Below are positions 37,797 through 49,057 of a stretch of 64,000 bases of DNA, piece by piece. Each line of letters opens with the position of its first letter. Within the stretch, counting starts at the first letter, position 1. The DNA is taken from NCBI RefSeq assembly GCF_020532645.1, contig NZ_JAJAUZ010000003.1, positions 62,001 through 126,000 on the forward strand. The letters run 5' to 3'. The notes under the pieces were generated by a model that saw only the letters and a program-made list of their open reading frames with translations, did no database searches and was not told the DNA's origin. Position numbers and translations under genes: made by a program. The DNA is from Streptomyces bambusae. Lineage in GTDB: Bacteria > Actinomycetota > Actinomycetes > Streptomycetales > Streptomycetaceae.

Positions 37797-38402
37797 TCAG
37801 TTCCCGCCGTCGCGGAGGGGCAGCGGAGCCGACAGCCTGCTGTCGACGCCCACGACCCCGTCGACGCTCCGGCAGAGCCGGACGACGACGCCGAGACCCT
37901 CGGGCCGGGACACCGTGCCGCTGAGCGTCACCAGCCCGTCTTCGACCGCGACGGTCACCGAGGAGGGCGGGATGTGCAGGGTCCGGGTGAGGACGTCCTC
38001 CACGATCTCCTCCTGGATGGCGTGGTCGCTGCGGAGGAACAGCCGGATCAGGTCGCTGCGGCTGAGCACCCCCGTCACCCGCCCGGCCGCGTCGACGACC
38101 GGCAGGCGCTTCACCCCGTGACGCTGCATCACCCGGGCCGCGCGGACCACGCTCCACTCGGGACGGGCCGTGACGGCAGGGCGTGTCATCAGACCCTCGG
38201 CGGTCGGTGCGGCTCCGGTGCCCTGCCCACGGATCAGGTCGGCTTCTGACACCACGCCGACCGGACGGTCCGCGCCGTCCACGACGGGCACGGCGGTGAT
38301 GTCGAACTCGTGCAACAGCCGGGCGATCTCCTTGAACGCCGTTGCCGGGCGGACCGTGACGGCCGTCGGGCTCATGAGCTCCGCGACGCTGCGGTGACGC
38401 AT
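37797..38402 (-). CDS. CBS-pair protein with C-terminal BON domain
   Basis: 201 residues from ATG 38402 with GGGAGG 8 nt upstream. CBS1 (about 8-60) and CBS2 (about 72-125) share the VVxEADLI and GVLSRSDLIRLFLRSD motifs; a BON domain (about 127-190; IPPSSVTVAVEDGLVTLSGT) follows. CBS pairs bind adenine nucleotides and sense energy charge; BON domains bind membranes or phospholipids. It is the second gene of a two-gene operon with the paralog at 38416, 13 nt upstream. Confidence 0.88.
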   Translation of the reverse strand: MRHRSVAELMSPTAVTVRPATAFKEIARLLHEFDITAVPVVDGADRPVGVVSEADLIRGQGTGAAPTAEGLMTRPAVTARPEWSVVRAARVMQRHGVKRLPVVDAAGRVTGVLSRSDLIRLFLRSDHAIQEEIVEDVLTRTLHIPPSSVTVAVEDGLVTLSGTVSRPEGLGVVVRLCRSVDGVVGVDSRLSAPLPLRDGGN

Positions 38403-38415
38403 GCCGGGACCTCCC

Positions 38416-39015
38416 TCAGGCGGATGCCGCAGTCGTGAAGTCCGCCGTGACGTCCACGACTCCCGGAACGGTTCCGGCGCTGCGCACCACCACGTCTTCC
38501 ATGACCGGATCCGGCAGCGATCCGTACAGGTGGGCGATGCCGTCGGCCACGTGGACGTGGACCCCGGAGGAGCCGTACGGCAGGAGCCGGGACGAGATCA
38601 TTTCGCGGATCTCGGCGCCGATGTCGGCATCCCGGCGCAGGTACACCTTCAGCAGGTCGCCGCGGCTGACGACGCCGGCCAGGCGGCCGTCGGCGTCGGT
38701 CACGGGCAGGCGCTTGAGGTGGCGGTGCGCCATCAGGCGTGCCGCGGTCTGGAGCGTGGCGTCCTGCGCCACGGTGACGGCCGGGCGCGTCATCAGCTGC
38801 TCCGCGGTGGTCCCGGCGGGCCGGGAGCCGTCCGGATCGGGAAGCAGGTCGGCCTCGGAGACGACGCCGGCCACCGTCCCGTCCCCGGCCAGGACGGGAA
38901 GGGCGCTGACGTGCCACATCCGCATCCTTTCGACGATCTCCTTGAAGGCGGTCCCGCAGTCGACGGAGACCGCGTCGTGTGTCATCACGTCGGCGACGGT
39001 GCGCAGGTGCTGCAT
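38416..39015 (-). CDS. CBS-pair protein with C-terminal BON domain
   Basis: 199 residues from ATG 39015 with GGAGGG 5 nt upstream. CBS1 [31 protein letters not shown]2 MTRPAVTVAQDAT..GVVSRGDLLKVYLRRD, then a BON-like tail (VHVHVADGIAHLYGSLPD). It is one of five CBS-BON proteins in this window. A DevR-type box lies 125 bp upstream. Confidence 0.88.
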   Translation of the reverse strand: MQHLRTVADVMTHDAVSVDCGTAFKEIVERMRMWHVSALPVLAGDGTVAGVVSEADLLPDPDGSRPAGTTAEQLMTRPAVTVAQDATLQTAARLMAHRHLKRLPVTDADGRLAGVVSRGDLLKVYLRRDADIGAEIREMISSRLLPYGSSGVHVHVADGIAHLYGSLPDPVMEDVVVRSAGTVPGVVDVTADFTTAASA

Positions 39016-39139
39016 GACATCCCTCCGTCCACGCGGCCGGTGCGGTTGCCGCCCCTCCGGGCCGCGTCAGGCGGTGTCCCTCCGGAAAGCGGCCCGTGGG
39101 GCGTCTCCACACGATCCAACGGGGGCCACCCGGGGTCGA

Positions 39140-39154
39140 GGGCCGATCGGTCCC
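39140..39154. promoter_or_regulatory. DevR/OsdR-type box upstream of the CBS operon
   Basis: GGGCCGATCGGTCCC fits GGGNC-N5-GNCCC, 125 bp upstream of the minus-strand CBS start at 39015. Confidence 0.5.
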
Positions 39155-39220
39155 GTCTCCGGACCGGACAGGGCACCGGGTCCGCCGGTCCCCCAGGCGG
39201 ACCCCGCCGCTCCGGCCGCC

Positions 39221-39234
39221 GGGACCTTTGGCCC
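39221..39234. promoter_or_regulatory. DevR/OsdR-type box upstream of the USP-ATPase-kinase operon
   Basis: GGGACCTTTGGCCC is the copy closest to the mycobacterial DosR core (GGGAC-N4-GTCCC). It lies 92 bp upstream of GTG 39326. Confidence 0.55.
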
Positions 39235-39325
39235 CGCCGGTGGTCCCGGGCGGCCCTCGTGCCGCGGCCCCGCAGGCAGCAGCGTGGGTGGTGTCCCCTC
39301 ATCGGCTCCTCTCCAGGGAGTAACC

Positions 39326-40234
39326 GTGGAAAGCACCATCCGTACCCCGGACACCAGCTCGGTCACCGTCGGTGTGGACGGCTCGAAGCCGGCCCGCGAG
39401 GCAGCCCTGTGGGCCGCCGGGGAGGCCGTGCGCCGCGGCAGGCCCCTGCACATCGTCTACGGTGCCGACACCGACGGCCGGGCCCTCTACCTGTCGGCGG
39501 AGACCATCGAGAAGGTCCGCCACGCCGGCCGGGAGATCCTCGACGAGACGGCCGAGGCTGTGACCGCCGAGTACCCGGCGCTGCACGTGACCACCGAGTT
39601 CAGCCGCGCGGGCGCCGTCCCCACGCTGCACCGCGCGGGCGGCCTGCACGGCACCATCGTCGTGGGCAACCGCGGCGCGGGAGGCTTCAACTCCCTCATG
39701 CTCGGCTCGGTCGGCCTCGACACCGCGGCCGGCGCCCGGACCCCCGTCATCGTCGTCCGCGGCACCGACCACACCGAGCAGCGCGGCACGGTGCTGGCCG
39801 CCGTCCGCGACGGGAAGGACATCGCGTGCGCCCGCTACGCCGCCCGGGAAGCCGAACTGCGCAAGGCGTCCCTGCGACTGATCCACGTGTGGAACGTCTA
39901 CCAGTCCGTCGGCCAGATGGTGAGCATGCTCGACGACGTCGGCGCCATCGCCCGTGAGCACGCCGCTCTCCTGGCGGCGGTTGCGGAAGTGGTCCACGAC
40001 GAGTTCCCCGGGCTGACCGTGGAGAGCGAAGCGGAGAAGAGCATGTCCGTGGCCGGGGTTCTCGTCGAGGCCTCCCGCCACGCCGACCTCCTGGTGATGG
40101 GCGGCCGCCGGGCCCCCACCCCCCTCGGACTCGGCCGCAACCTCGGCCGCGCCACCCACAGCGTGCTGCACCACGCACACTGCCCGGTCCTCCTCATCCC
40201 CCGTGCGGGAACCGACCAGGGGAGCACGTCATGA
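39326..40234 (+). CDS. Universal stress protein, tandem domains
   Basis: 302 residues from GTG 39326 with AGGGAG 6 nt upstream. Two USP domains: residues 12-140 (VTVGVDGSKPAREAALWA ... VVGNRGAGGFNSLMLGSVG) and 155-295 (ending VMGGRRAPTPLGLGRNLGRA, THSVLHHAHCPVLLIP). The ATP-binding G-2x-G-9x-G(S/T) pattern is clear in the first and slightly altered in the second. It begins a five-gene unit (USP, USP, P-type ATPase, DUF1918, sensor kinase). Confidence 0.92.
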   Translation: MESTIRTPDTSSVTVGVDGSKPAREAALWAAGEAVRRGRPLHIVYGADTDGRALYLSAETIEKVRHAGREILDETAEAVTAEYPALHVTTEFSRAGAVPTLHRAGGLHGTIVVGNRGAGGFNSLMLGSVGLDTAAGARTPVIVVRGTDHTEQRGTVLAAVRDGKDIACARYAAREAELRKASLRLIHVWNVYQSVGQMVSMLDDVGAIAREHAALLAAVAEVVHDEFPGLTVESEAEKSMSVAGVLVEASRHADLLVMGGRRAPTPLGLGRNLGRATHSVLHHAHCPVLLIPRAGTDQGSTS

Positions 40235-41082
40235 CCGGCACCGGCACCTGGGAAACGGCCCGTGACATCGTCGTGGGCATCGACCCCGTCCGGGAGTGGC
40301 ACCTGCCGCTGGCCTGGGCCGCAGACGAGGCCCACCGACGGCACCTCCCACTGCACGTACTGCTCGCCGTACCGCCCTGGCACGGCGAACACCACGCGGC
40401 AGAGCCTGCCGAGACGCCGGCCGAACGGCTCGCGGCAGCCGTGGCCTGGGCCCGGGACCGGCATCCCGAGCTGGCCGTGACCGGAGACCTGCGCAGCGGC
40501 CCGCCGGCTCCCACCTTCGCCGGGGCCGCCCGGCACGCCCGCATGGCAGTGCTCGGCTCCCGGCACCTCGGCCGGACCGCGGAGGTGCTCAGCGCCGGCT
40601 CGGTCGTGGTCCCGGTGGCCGCACAGGCATCGTGCCCGGTGGTCGTCGTGGGCGACGCCGAACACCTCACCCAGCAGCCGCCGTACATCGTCGTCGGCAT
40701 CGACGGCAGCCACGGCGCGGACGCCGCCCTGCGGTTCGCCCTCGACGACGCCGACCTGCGCGGCGCGACCGTACGAGCCGTCTCGGTCTGGCAGCCGCCG
40801 GTCTTCCTCCTGCACGACGAGGAGGTCGCGCTGCAGGCCCAGCGGGCGCTGCTGGCCGAGGCCACCGCGGGCCTGTCGGAGAAGTACCCCGACGTACGCC
40901 TCACCCACGAGGTGCTGATCGGCCACCCCGTCGAGGAACTGGCCGACGCCGCCGAGCACGCCCTGGCCGTCGTCGTGGGCCGCCGCGGCCGCGGCGGCTA
41001 CACCGGAATGCGTCTGGGTTCCGTCGTCCACGGCCTGCTGCACCGGGCGCACTGCCCGGTGATCACGGTTCCGAGCGGGTGA
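40231..41082 (+). CDS. Universal stress protein, tandem domains
   Basis: 283 residues from ATG 40231, overlapping the previous stop by ATGA. The first USP domain (RDIVVGIDPVREWHLPLAWA) has a degenerate ATP loop (LGSRHLGRTAEVLSAGSV); the second (YIVVGIDGSHGADAALRFAL) keeps the canonical VVGRRGRGGYTGMRLGSV loop. This asymmetry suggests one ATP-binding and one structural half. Confidence 0.92.
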   Translation: MTGTGTWETARDIVVGIDPVREWHLPLAWAADEAHRRHLPLHVLLAVPPWHGEHHAAEPAETPAERLAAAVAWARDRHPELAVTGDLRSGPPAPTFAGAARHARMAVLGSRHLGRTAEVLSAGSVVVPVAAQASCPVVVVGDAEHLTQQPPYIVVGIDGSHGADAALRFALDDADLRGATVRAVSVWQPPVFLLHDEEVALQAQRALLAEATAGLSEKYPDVRLTHEVLIGHPVEELADAAEHALAVVVGRRGRGGYTGMRLGSVVHGLLHRAHCPVITVPSG

Positions 41083-41090
41083 AGGCCGAC

Positions 41091-43697
<2,607 letters not shown>

Positions 43698-43699
43698 CC

Positions 43700-43966
43700 A
43701 TGAACACGCACGCACCGCACCGCGGACCCGGCGTCCACGCCGAGGTCGGTGACCAGATCGTCGTGGGCGGCCCCACCGTCGGGTCCCCCGGACGGGACGG
43801 GGAAGTCGTCGCCCTGCACCACCCCGACGGCACCCCACCGTACGACGTGCGCTGGTCCGACACCGGTCGCACGACCGTGTACTTCCCCGGCCCGGACGCC
43901 CACGTCCGGCACCTGCACGAACAGCCGCCGCAGCCGGCCGGCGGAAGGCGCCGTACGGAGCAGTAG
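43700..43966 (+). CDS. DUF1918 protein
   Basis: 88 residues from ATG 43700 (AGGAAGG 7 nt upstream); ATG 43694 overlapping the ATPase stop is the alternative but is too close to the ribosome site. An SH3-like core, VGDQIVVGG..VGSPGRDGEVV, and the PPYDVRWSDTGRTTVYFPGPDA motif are diagnostic of DUF1918, a small actinobacterial family found in dormancy clusters; function unknown. Confidence 0.85.
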   Translation: MNTHAPHRGPGVHAEVGDQIVVGGPTVGSPGRDGEVVALHHPDGTPPYDVRWSDTGRTTVYFPGPDAHVRHLHEQPPQPAGGRRRTEQ

Positions 43967-43976
43967 CCCGGCGTGA

Positions 43977-45794
<1,818 letters not shown>

Positions 45795-45846
45795 CGGGAT
45801 GCTCCTTGTACTGATCGGTGAGGTGCGACCGGCTTCGCCCGACACG

Positions 45847-45881
45847 GGGACCAGTGGTCCCTTCCCAGGCCCGAACGGCCC
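45847..45881. promoter_or_regulatory. Tandem DevR/OsdR-type boxes upstream of the SHOCT gene
   Basis: GGGACCAGTGGTCCC (45847-45861) is a near-perfect palindrome; GGCCCGAACGGCCC (45868-45881) follows 21 bp on. They are 85-119 bp before ATG 45966. Confidence 0.55.
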
Positions 45882-45965
45882 ATGCCGCAGCCGCCCCCGC
45901 CGGGGATCCTGGAAGGCGGACGGCCTGCCCAAGGCCGCCGGAACCGTCGACCCGGCAGGTGTGAG

Positions 45966-46250
45966 ATGTACTGGAACGGCCATGGCATGAACGGCTGGGG
46001 ATGGTTCGCCGCGTCCCTCACCATGCTGATCGTCTCGGCGCTGATCGTCGCCGTCACCGTCCTCGTGGTCCGCGCCGTCCAGCGCGACGGTACGGACGGA
46101 CGGCGCGTCGCCGTCCCGGACGCCCGCCGTGCCCCGGCGGCGGAGGGCCTGCTCGCCGAACGGTTCGCCCGCGGCGAGATCGACGACGACGAATACGAGC
46201 GCCGCCTTGCGGTGCTGCGCCGCCACGTCCACGGACCCGCGCTCTCGTGA
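45966..46250 (+). CDS. Small membrane protein with SHOCT domain
   Basis: 94 residues from ATG 45966. A Trp/Gly-rich N-terminus (MYWNGHGMNGWGWF) and one membrane helix (SLTMLIVSALIVAVTVLVV) are followed by a SHOCT motif, AEGLLAERFARGEIDDDEYE, at the C-terminus. SHOCT domains mediate oligomerisation. First gene of a three-gene unit with two pyridoxamine-oxidase-like genes. Confidence 0.82.
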   Translation: MYWNGHGMNGWGWFAASLTMLIVSALIVAVTVLVVRAVQRDGTDGRRVAVPDARRAPAAEGLLAERFARGEIDDDEYERRLAVLRRHVHGPALS

Positions 46251-46732
46251 CCTCGGACCGCGGCGGCACGGCGATGAACGGCCGGGCGCACGGCGGCCCT
46301 CCGGCCCCGTCCACCCCTGCGGGGCCCGGACGCACGGTGGAGGAACTGACCTCCGGAGAAGCGCTGGCACTGCTCGGCAGCGTCGGGTTGGGACGGGTCG
46401 TCTTCACCCGGCACGCGCTGCCCGCCGTACGGCCGGTCAACCACCTGCTCGACGCGGGCGACATCATCATCCGCCCCCACGACGGCTCGACCCTCACGGC
46501 CCTGCTGGAAAGCCCGGAGGGCGCGGGCGTGGTCGTCGCGTACGAAGCCGACACGATCGACCCCGCCACGCGCCTCGGCTGGAGCGTGGTGGTCACCGGC
46601 TACGCCACCTCCGTCACCGACCCCGCCGAACTGGAGCGCTTCACGAGGCTCCTGCGTCCCTGGGTCGACGGCACCTTCACCGGTGCCATCCGCATCACGC
46701 CCGCCCTCGTCACCGGCTTCCGGCTGAACTGA
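46247..46732 (+). CDS. Pyridoxamine 5'-phosphate oxidase-like flavin/F420-binding protein
   Basis: 161 residues from GTG 46247, which overlaps the preceding stop (GTGA); ATG 46274 is an alternative start. Split beta-barrel fold: LLGSVGLGRVVFTRHALPAV, PVNHLLDAGDIIIR, VVVAYEADTIDPATRLGWSV and VTGYATSV match the small PPOX/nitroreductase-like family (Rv2004c/Rv3131-neighbour type proteins in DosR regulons). Probably binds FMN, F420 or heme; the reaction is unknown. Confidence 0.85.
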   Translation: MTSDRGGTAMNGRAHGGPPAPSTPAGPGRTVEELTSGEALALLGSVGLGRVVFTRHALPAVRPVNHLLDAGDIIIRPHDGSTLTALLESPEGAGVVVAYEADTIDPATRLGWSVVVTGYATSVTDPAELERFTRLLRPWVDGTFTGAIRITPALVTGFRLN

Positions 46733-46782
46733 GGGCCTGTTCCGCTCTGCCGCTGCCCGCTGCTGCCGAGGAGGGCCGACAC

Positions 46783-47229
46783 GTGGCCACCATCAGGGGA
46801 ACCGGACCGTCCGCCACCCACCGGCCGCTCGCCCGGTCCGTCGCTCTGGACGAGGCGGAGTGCCGTCGGCTGCTCGGCGTCCGGGGGATCGGCCGGGTGG
46901 CCGTCTTCACCGCCGACGGCCCCGCCGTCCACCCCGTGAACTATCTCGTCGTGGACGGAGCCTTCACGTTCCGTACGGGGGCCGGGACCGTGCTGTCGCG
47001 GGCCGCGGGAACCGAGGCGGCGTTCGAGGCGGACCGGATCGACAGCACCGCAGCCCGGGCCTGGAGCGTGCTGGCCGTCGGCGTGCTGGAGCCGGCGGCG
47101 AACCGCGCCGAACTCGACCGCAGGGCCGCCGCGGCGCACACCGAGCCGTGGGCGGGCGGCGCGCGCCCGCACTGGATGAAGCTCACCCCGGTCCGGGTCA
47201 CCGGCCGGCGCGTGGTCTACCGCCCGTGA
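46783..47229 (+). CDS. Pyridoxamine 5'-phosphate oxidase-like flavin/F420-binding protein
   Basis: 148 residues from GTG 46783 with GGAGGG 7 nt upstream. The core LLGVRGIGRVAVFTADGPAV, VNYLVVDGAFTFRTGAG, AAFEADRIDSTAARAWSVL and VGVLEP is homologous to the preceding gene, so the pair arose by duplication. The 3' end overlaps the convergent nicotinate phosphoribosyltransferase remnant by about 30 bp. Confidence 0.87.
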   Translation: MATIRGTGPSATHRPLARSVALDEAECRRLLGVRGIGRVAVFTADGPAVHPVNYLVVDGAFTFRTGAGTVLSRAAGTEAAFEADRIDSTAARAWSVLAVGVLEPAANRAELDRRAAAAHTEPWAGGARPHWMKLTPVRVTGRRVVYRP

Positions 47230-48254
47230 CGCCACCGGACCGAGGGGTATCCGGCCGGGGGTCCCCGGTGTCCGTGTCCTCCGCGCCGCCCGCGATGCCG
47301 GCGAGGAGGCGTTCGCGGACCTCGTCCGTGAGCCGGGACAGCCGTTCCGAGGGATCGGGGTGCGGCGGGCGGGGGCCGCGGATCCGGAGGGCCTCGTGCG
47401 GCAGCATGCCGAGGTCGGCCTCGAAGCGCGTGCGCGCGGCCGCCAGGGTGTCGGCGGGTCCGGTCCTGCGGCCGCCCCGCATGACCGTGCACAGCAGCGG
47501 GTCCGCGTCCGGTGGCGGGGTCTCGTCACGGAGGGCGATCACGTCCGGCCGCCCGGCCCACCGGTACACCTGCTTGGGTGCCGGGGAGGTGACCTTTGCG
47601 GAGGAGAGTTTCATCACCGGCCGCCCGTCGTAGGCGACCAGCTTGTAAGCGGCGTCCAGGTACGGTGCGTCCGCGGCGACGCCCACCCGGGTGCCGACTG
47701 CGAACACGTCGATCGGTGCCCCACCGCTGAGCAGAGTGTCGATCGCGTACTCGTCCAGGCCGCCGCTGGCCACGATCTTCACGTCGGGGAGGCCGGCGGC
47801 GTCCAGCCGGGCGCGGGCGCGGTGCGCGAGCCGTCCGAGGTCGCCGCTGTCGAGGCGGACCGCACAGCCCGGACCTCTCCGCAGCCCGGCCAGGACGCGG
47901 GCGGCGGTGGCCACGCCGGCGTCCGTGTCGTACGTGTCGACGAGCAGCGTGACCGGTCCGGGGTGCGCGCGTGCGAACGCCCGGAAGGCTGCCTCCTCGG
48001 AGGCGAACGACTGGACGTACGAGTGCGCCATGGTGCCGGAGGCCGGAAGGCCCAGCCGGGCCGCGGCGTCGACGTTGCTGGTTCCCGAGAACCCGACGAC
48101 CCCGCCGAGGCGGGCGGCCTGGAAACCGGCCTGCGGGCCGTGGTCGCGGCGCAGTGAGAAATCGACCACCGGCCGCATCGGCGCGCATGCCCTCCCGCAG
48201 GTACGACATCGCCATCGTGACCTCGTACAGGTCTGTTGTGGTCACCTCGGACAT
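47198..48254 (-). pseudogene. Nicotinate phosphoribosyltransferase with a large internal deletion
   Basis: The N-terminus is intact from ATG 48254 (MSEVTTTDLYEVTMAMSYLR), but at about 48180 the sequence jumps, in another frame, straight to RPVVDFSLRRDHGPQAG, which in complete enzymes lies more than 100 residues later. The remainder (SGTSNVDAAARLG, LVDTYDTDAGV, VRLDSGDLG, SGGLDEYAI, FAVGTRVG) is a normal NAPRTase C-terminal domain to a stop at 47198. The missing block includes much of the N-terminal domain, so the product is almost certainly inactive. The complete family is about 430-440 residues. In some relatives this gene is part of the dormancy region. Confidence 0.8.
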
Positions 48255-48312
48255 GCTCCCAGCGTGCGGCGTGAAGACGTCGTGCGGGCGGGACCACACG
48301 GGTCCTCGGTAG

Positions 48313-48326
48313 GGGCCGAACGGCCC
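48313..48326. promoter_or_regulatory. DevR/OsdR-type box between the NAPRTase remnant and flavodoxin
   Basis: GGGCCGAACGGCCC fits GGGNC-N4-GNCCC; a weaker copy starts at 48290, 23 bp away. It is 110 bp before the flavodoxin start. Confidence 0.5.
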
Positions 48327-48436
48327 GGTCGCCGACCCGACAGGCCCATGCGGAACGGCCTGCGGCGGACCCACAGTGGTGGCACAACCGCACATGGCAG
48401 CGCCCGAACGCGGCGCCGGAGAGTCTGGAGCACCTC

Positions 48437-48940
48437 ATGTCAGCCAAGCGGGTACTGGTCGCCTACGGAAGCCGGCACGGCGCGACCGCCGGGATCGCCG
48501 CAGAGATCGGCAGGACCCTTCGGGAGGACGGCCTCGATGCTGTGGTCCTTCCCGCAGACGACGTGGACGACGTCAGGGCCTTCGACGCCGTCGTCCTGGG
48601 CGGGTCCCTGTACGCAGGCCACTGGAGCGGCAAGGCCCGGCACTGCGCGGAGCGCAACGAGCACTACCTCAGGCACCGTCCGGTCTGGCTGTTCAGCAGC
48701 GGCCCGGTGGACAGCTCCGCCGAGCAGCGCGAGATCGCGCCGGTGCCGGCCGTGGCCCGCCAGATGGAACGTCTCGGCGCCCGCGAGCACATCACCTTCG
48801 GAGGGAGCATCACGGCGAGCACGCCCGGATTCATCGCGAAGGCGCTGGTCCGGCACGGAAAGGGCGGCGACTTCCGCAACCCCGAGCGGATCCAGACCTG
48901 GGCCCACCACATCAGCAGCGAACTCGCCGAGGCCGCCTGA
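48437..48940 (+). CDS. Flavodoxin-domain protein (HemG-like)
   Basis: 167 residues from ATG 48437. The FMN phosphate loop is VAYGSRHGATAGIAAEIG, followed by AFDAVVLGGSLYAGHWSG and LFSSGPVDSS, as in menaquinone-dependent protoporphyrinogen oxidase (HemG) relatives. The usual heme role is not certain. In the dormancy context it may act as an electron carrier. Converges on the formate dehydrogenase operon. Confidence 0.85.
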   Translation: MSAKRVLVAYGSRHGATAGIAAEIGRTLREDGLDAVVLPADDVDDVRAFDAVVLGGSLYAGHWSGKARHCAERNEHYLRHRPVWLFSSGPVDSSAEQREIAPVPAVARQMERLGAREHITFGGSITASTPGFIAKALVRHGKGGDFRNPERIQTWAHHISSELAEAA

Positions 48941-48981
48941 ACGTGCGGCCCCGAGGACCGACGTCCGTTCCCAGCCCTGAG

Positions 48982-49030
48982 CCGACCCGCCGACCCGCCG
49001 ACCCGCCGATCCGCCGACCGGCGGGTCGGC
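48982..49030. terminator. Repeat-derived 12-bp stem between convergent genes
   Basis: CCGACCCG is repeated three times in tandem from 48982, with two degenerate copies. The third copy (48997-49008) pairs perfectly over 12 bp with 49019-49030. Likely bidirectional terminator between flavodoxin and formate dehydrogenase. Confidence 0.6.
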
Positions 49031-49057
49031 GCACGCCCGGGGACGGTCGTACGGCCG

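Noticed and set aside
48982..49030. CRISPR-like repeats
   Set aside because: Units are 8 bp with no spacers; a simple tandem repeat forming a terminator stem.
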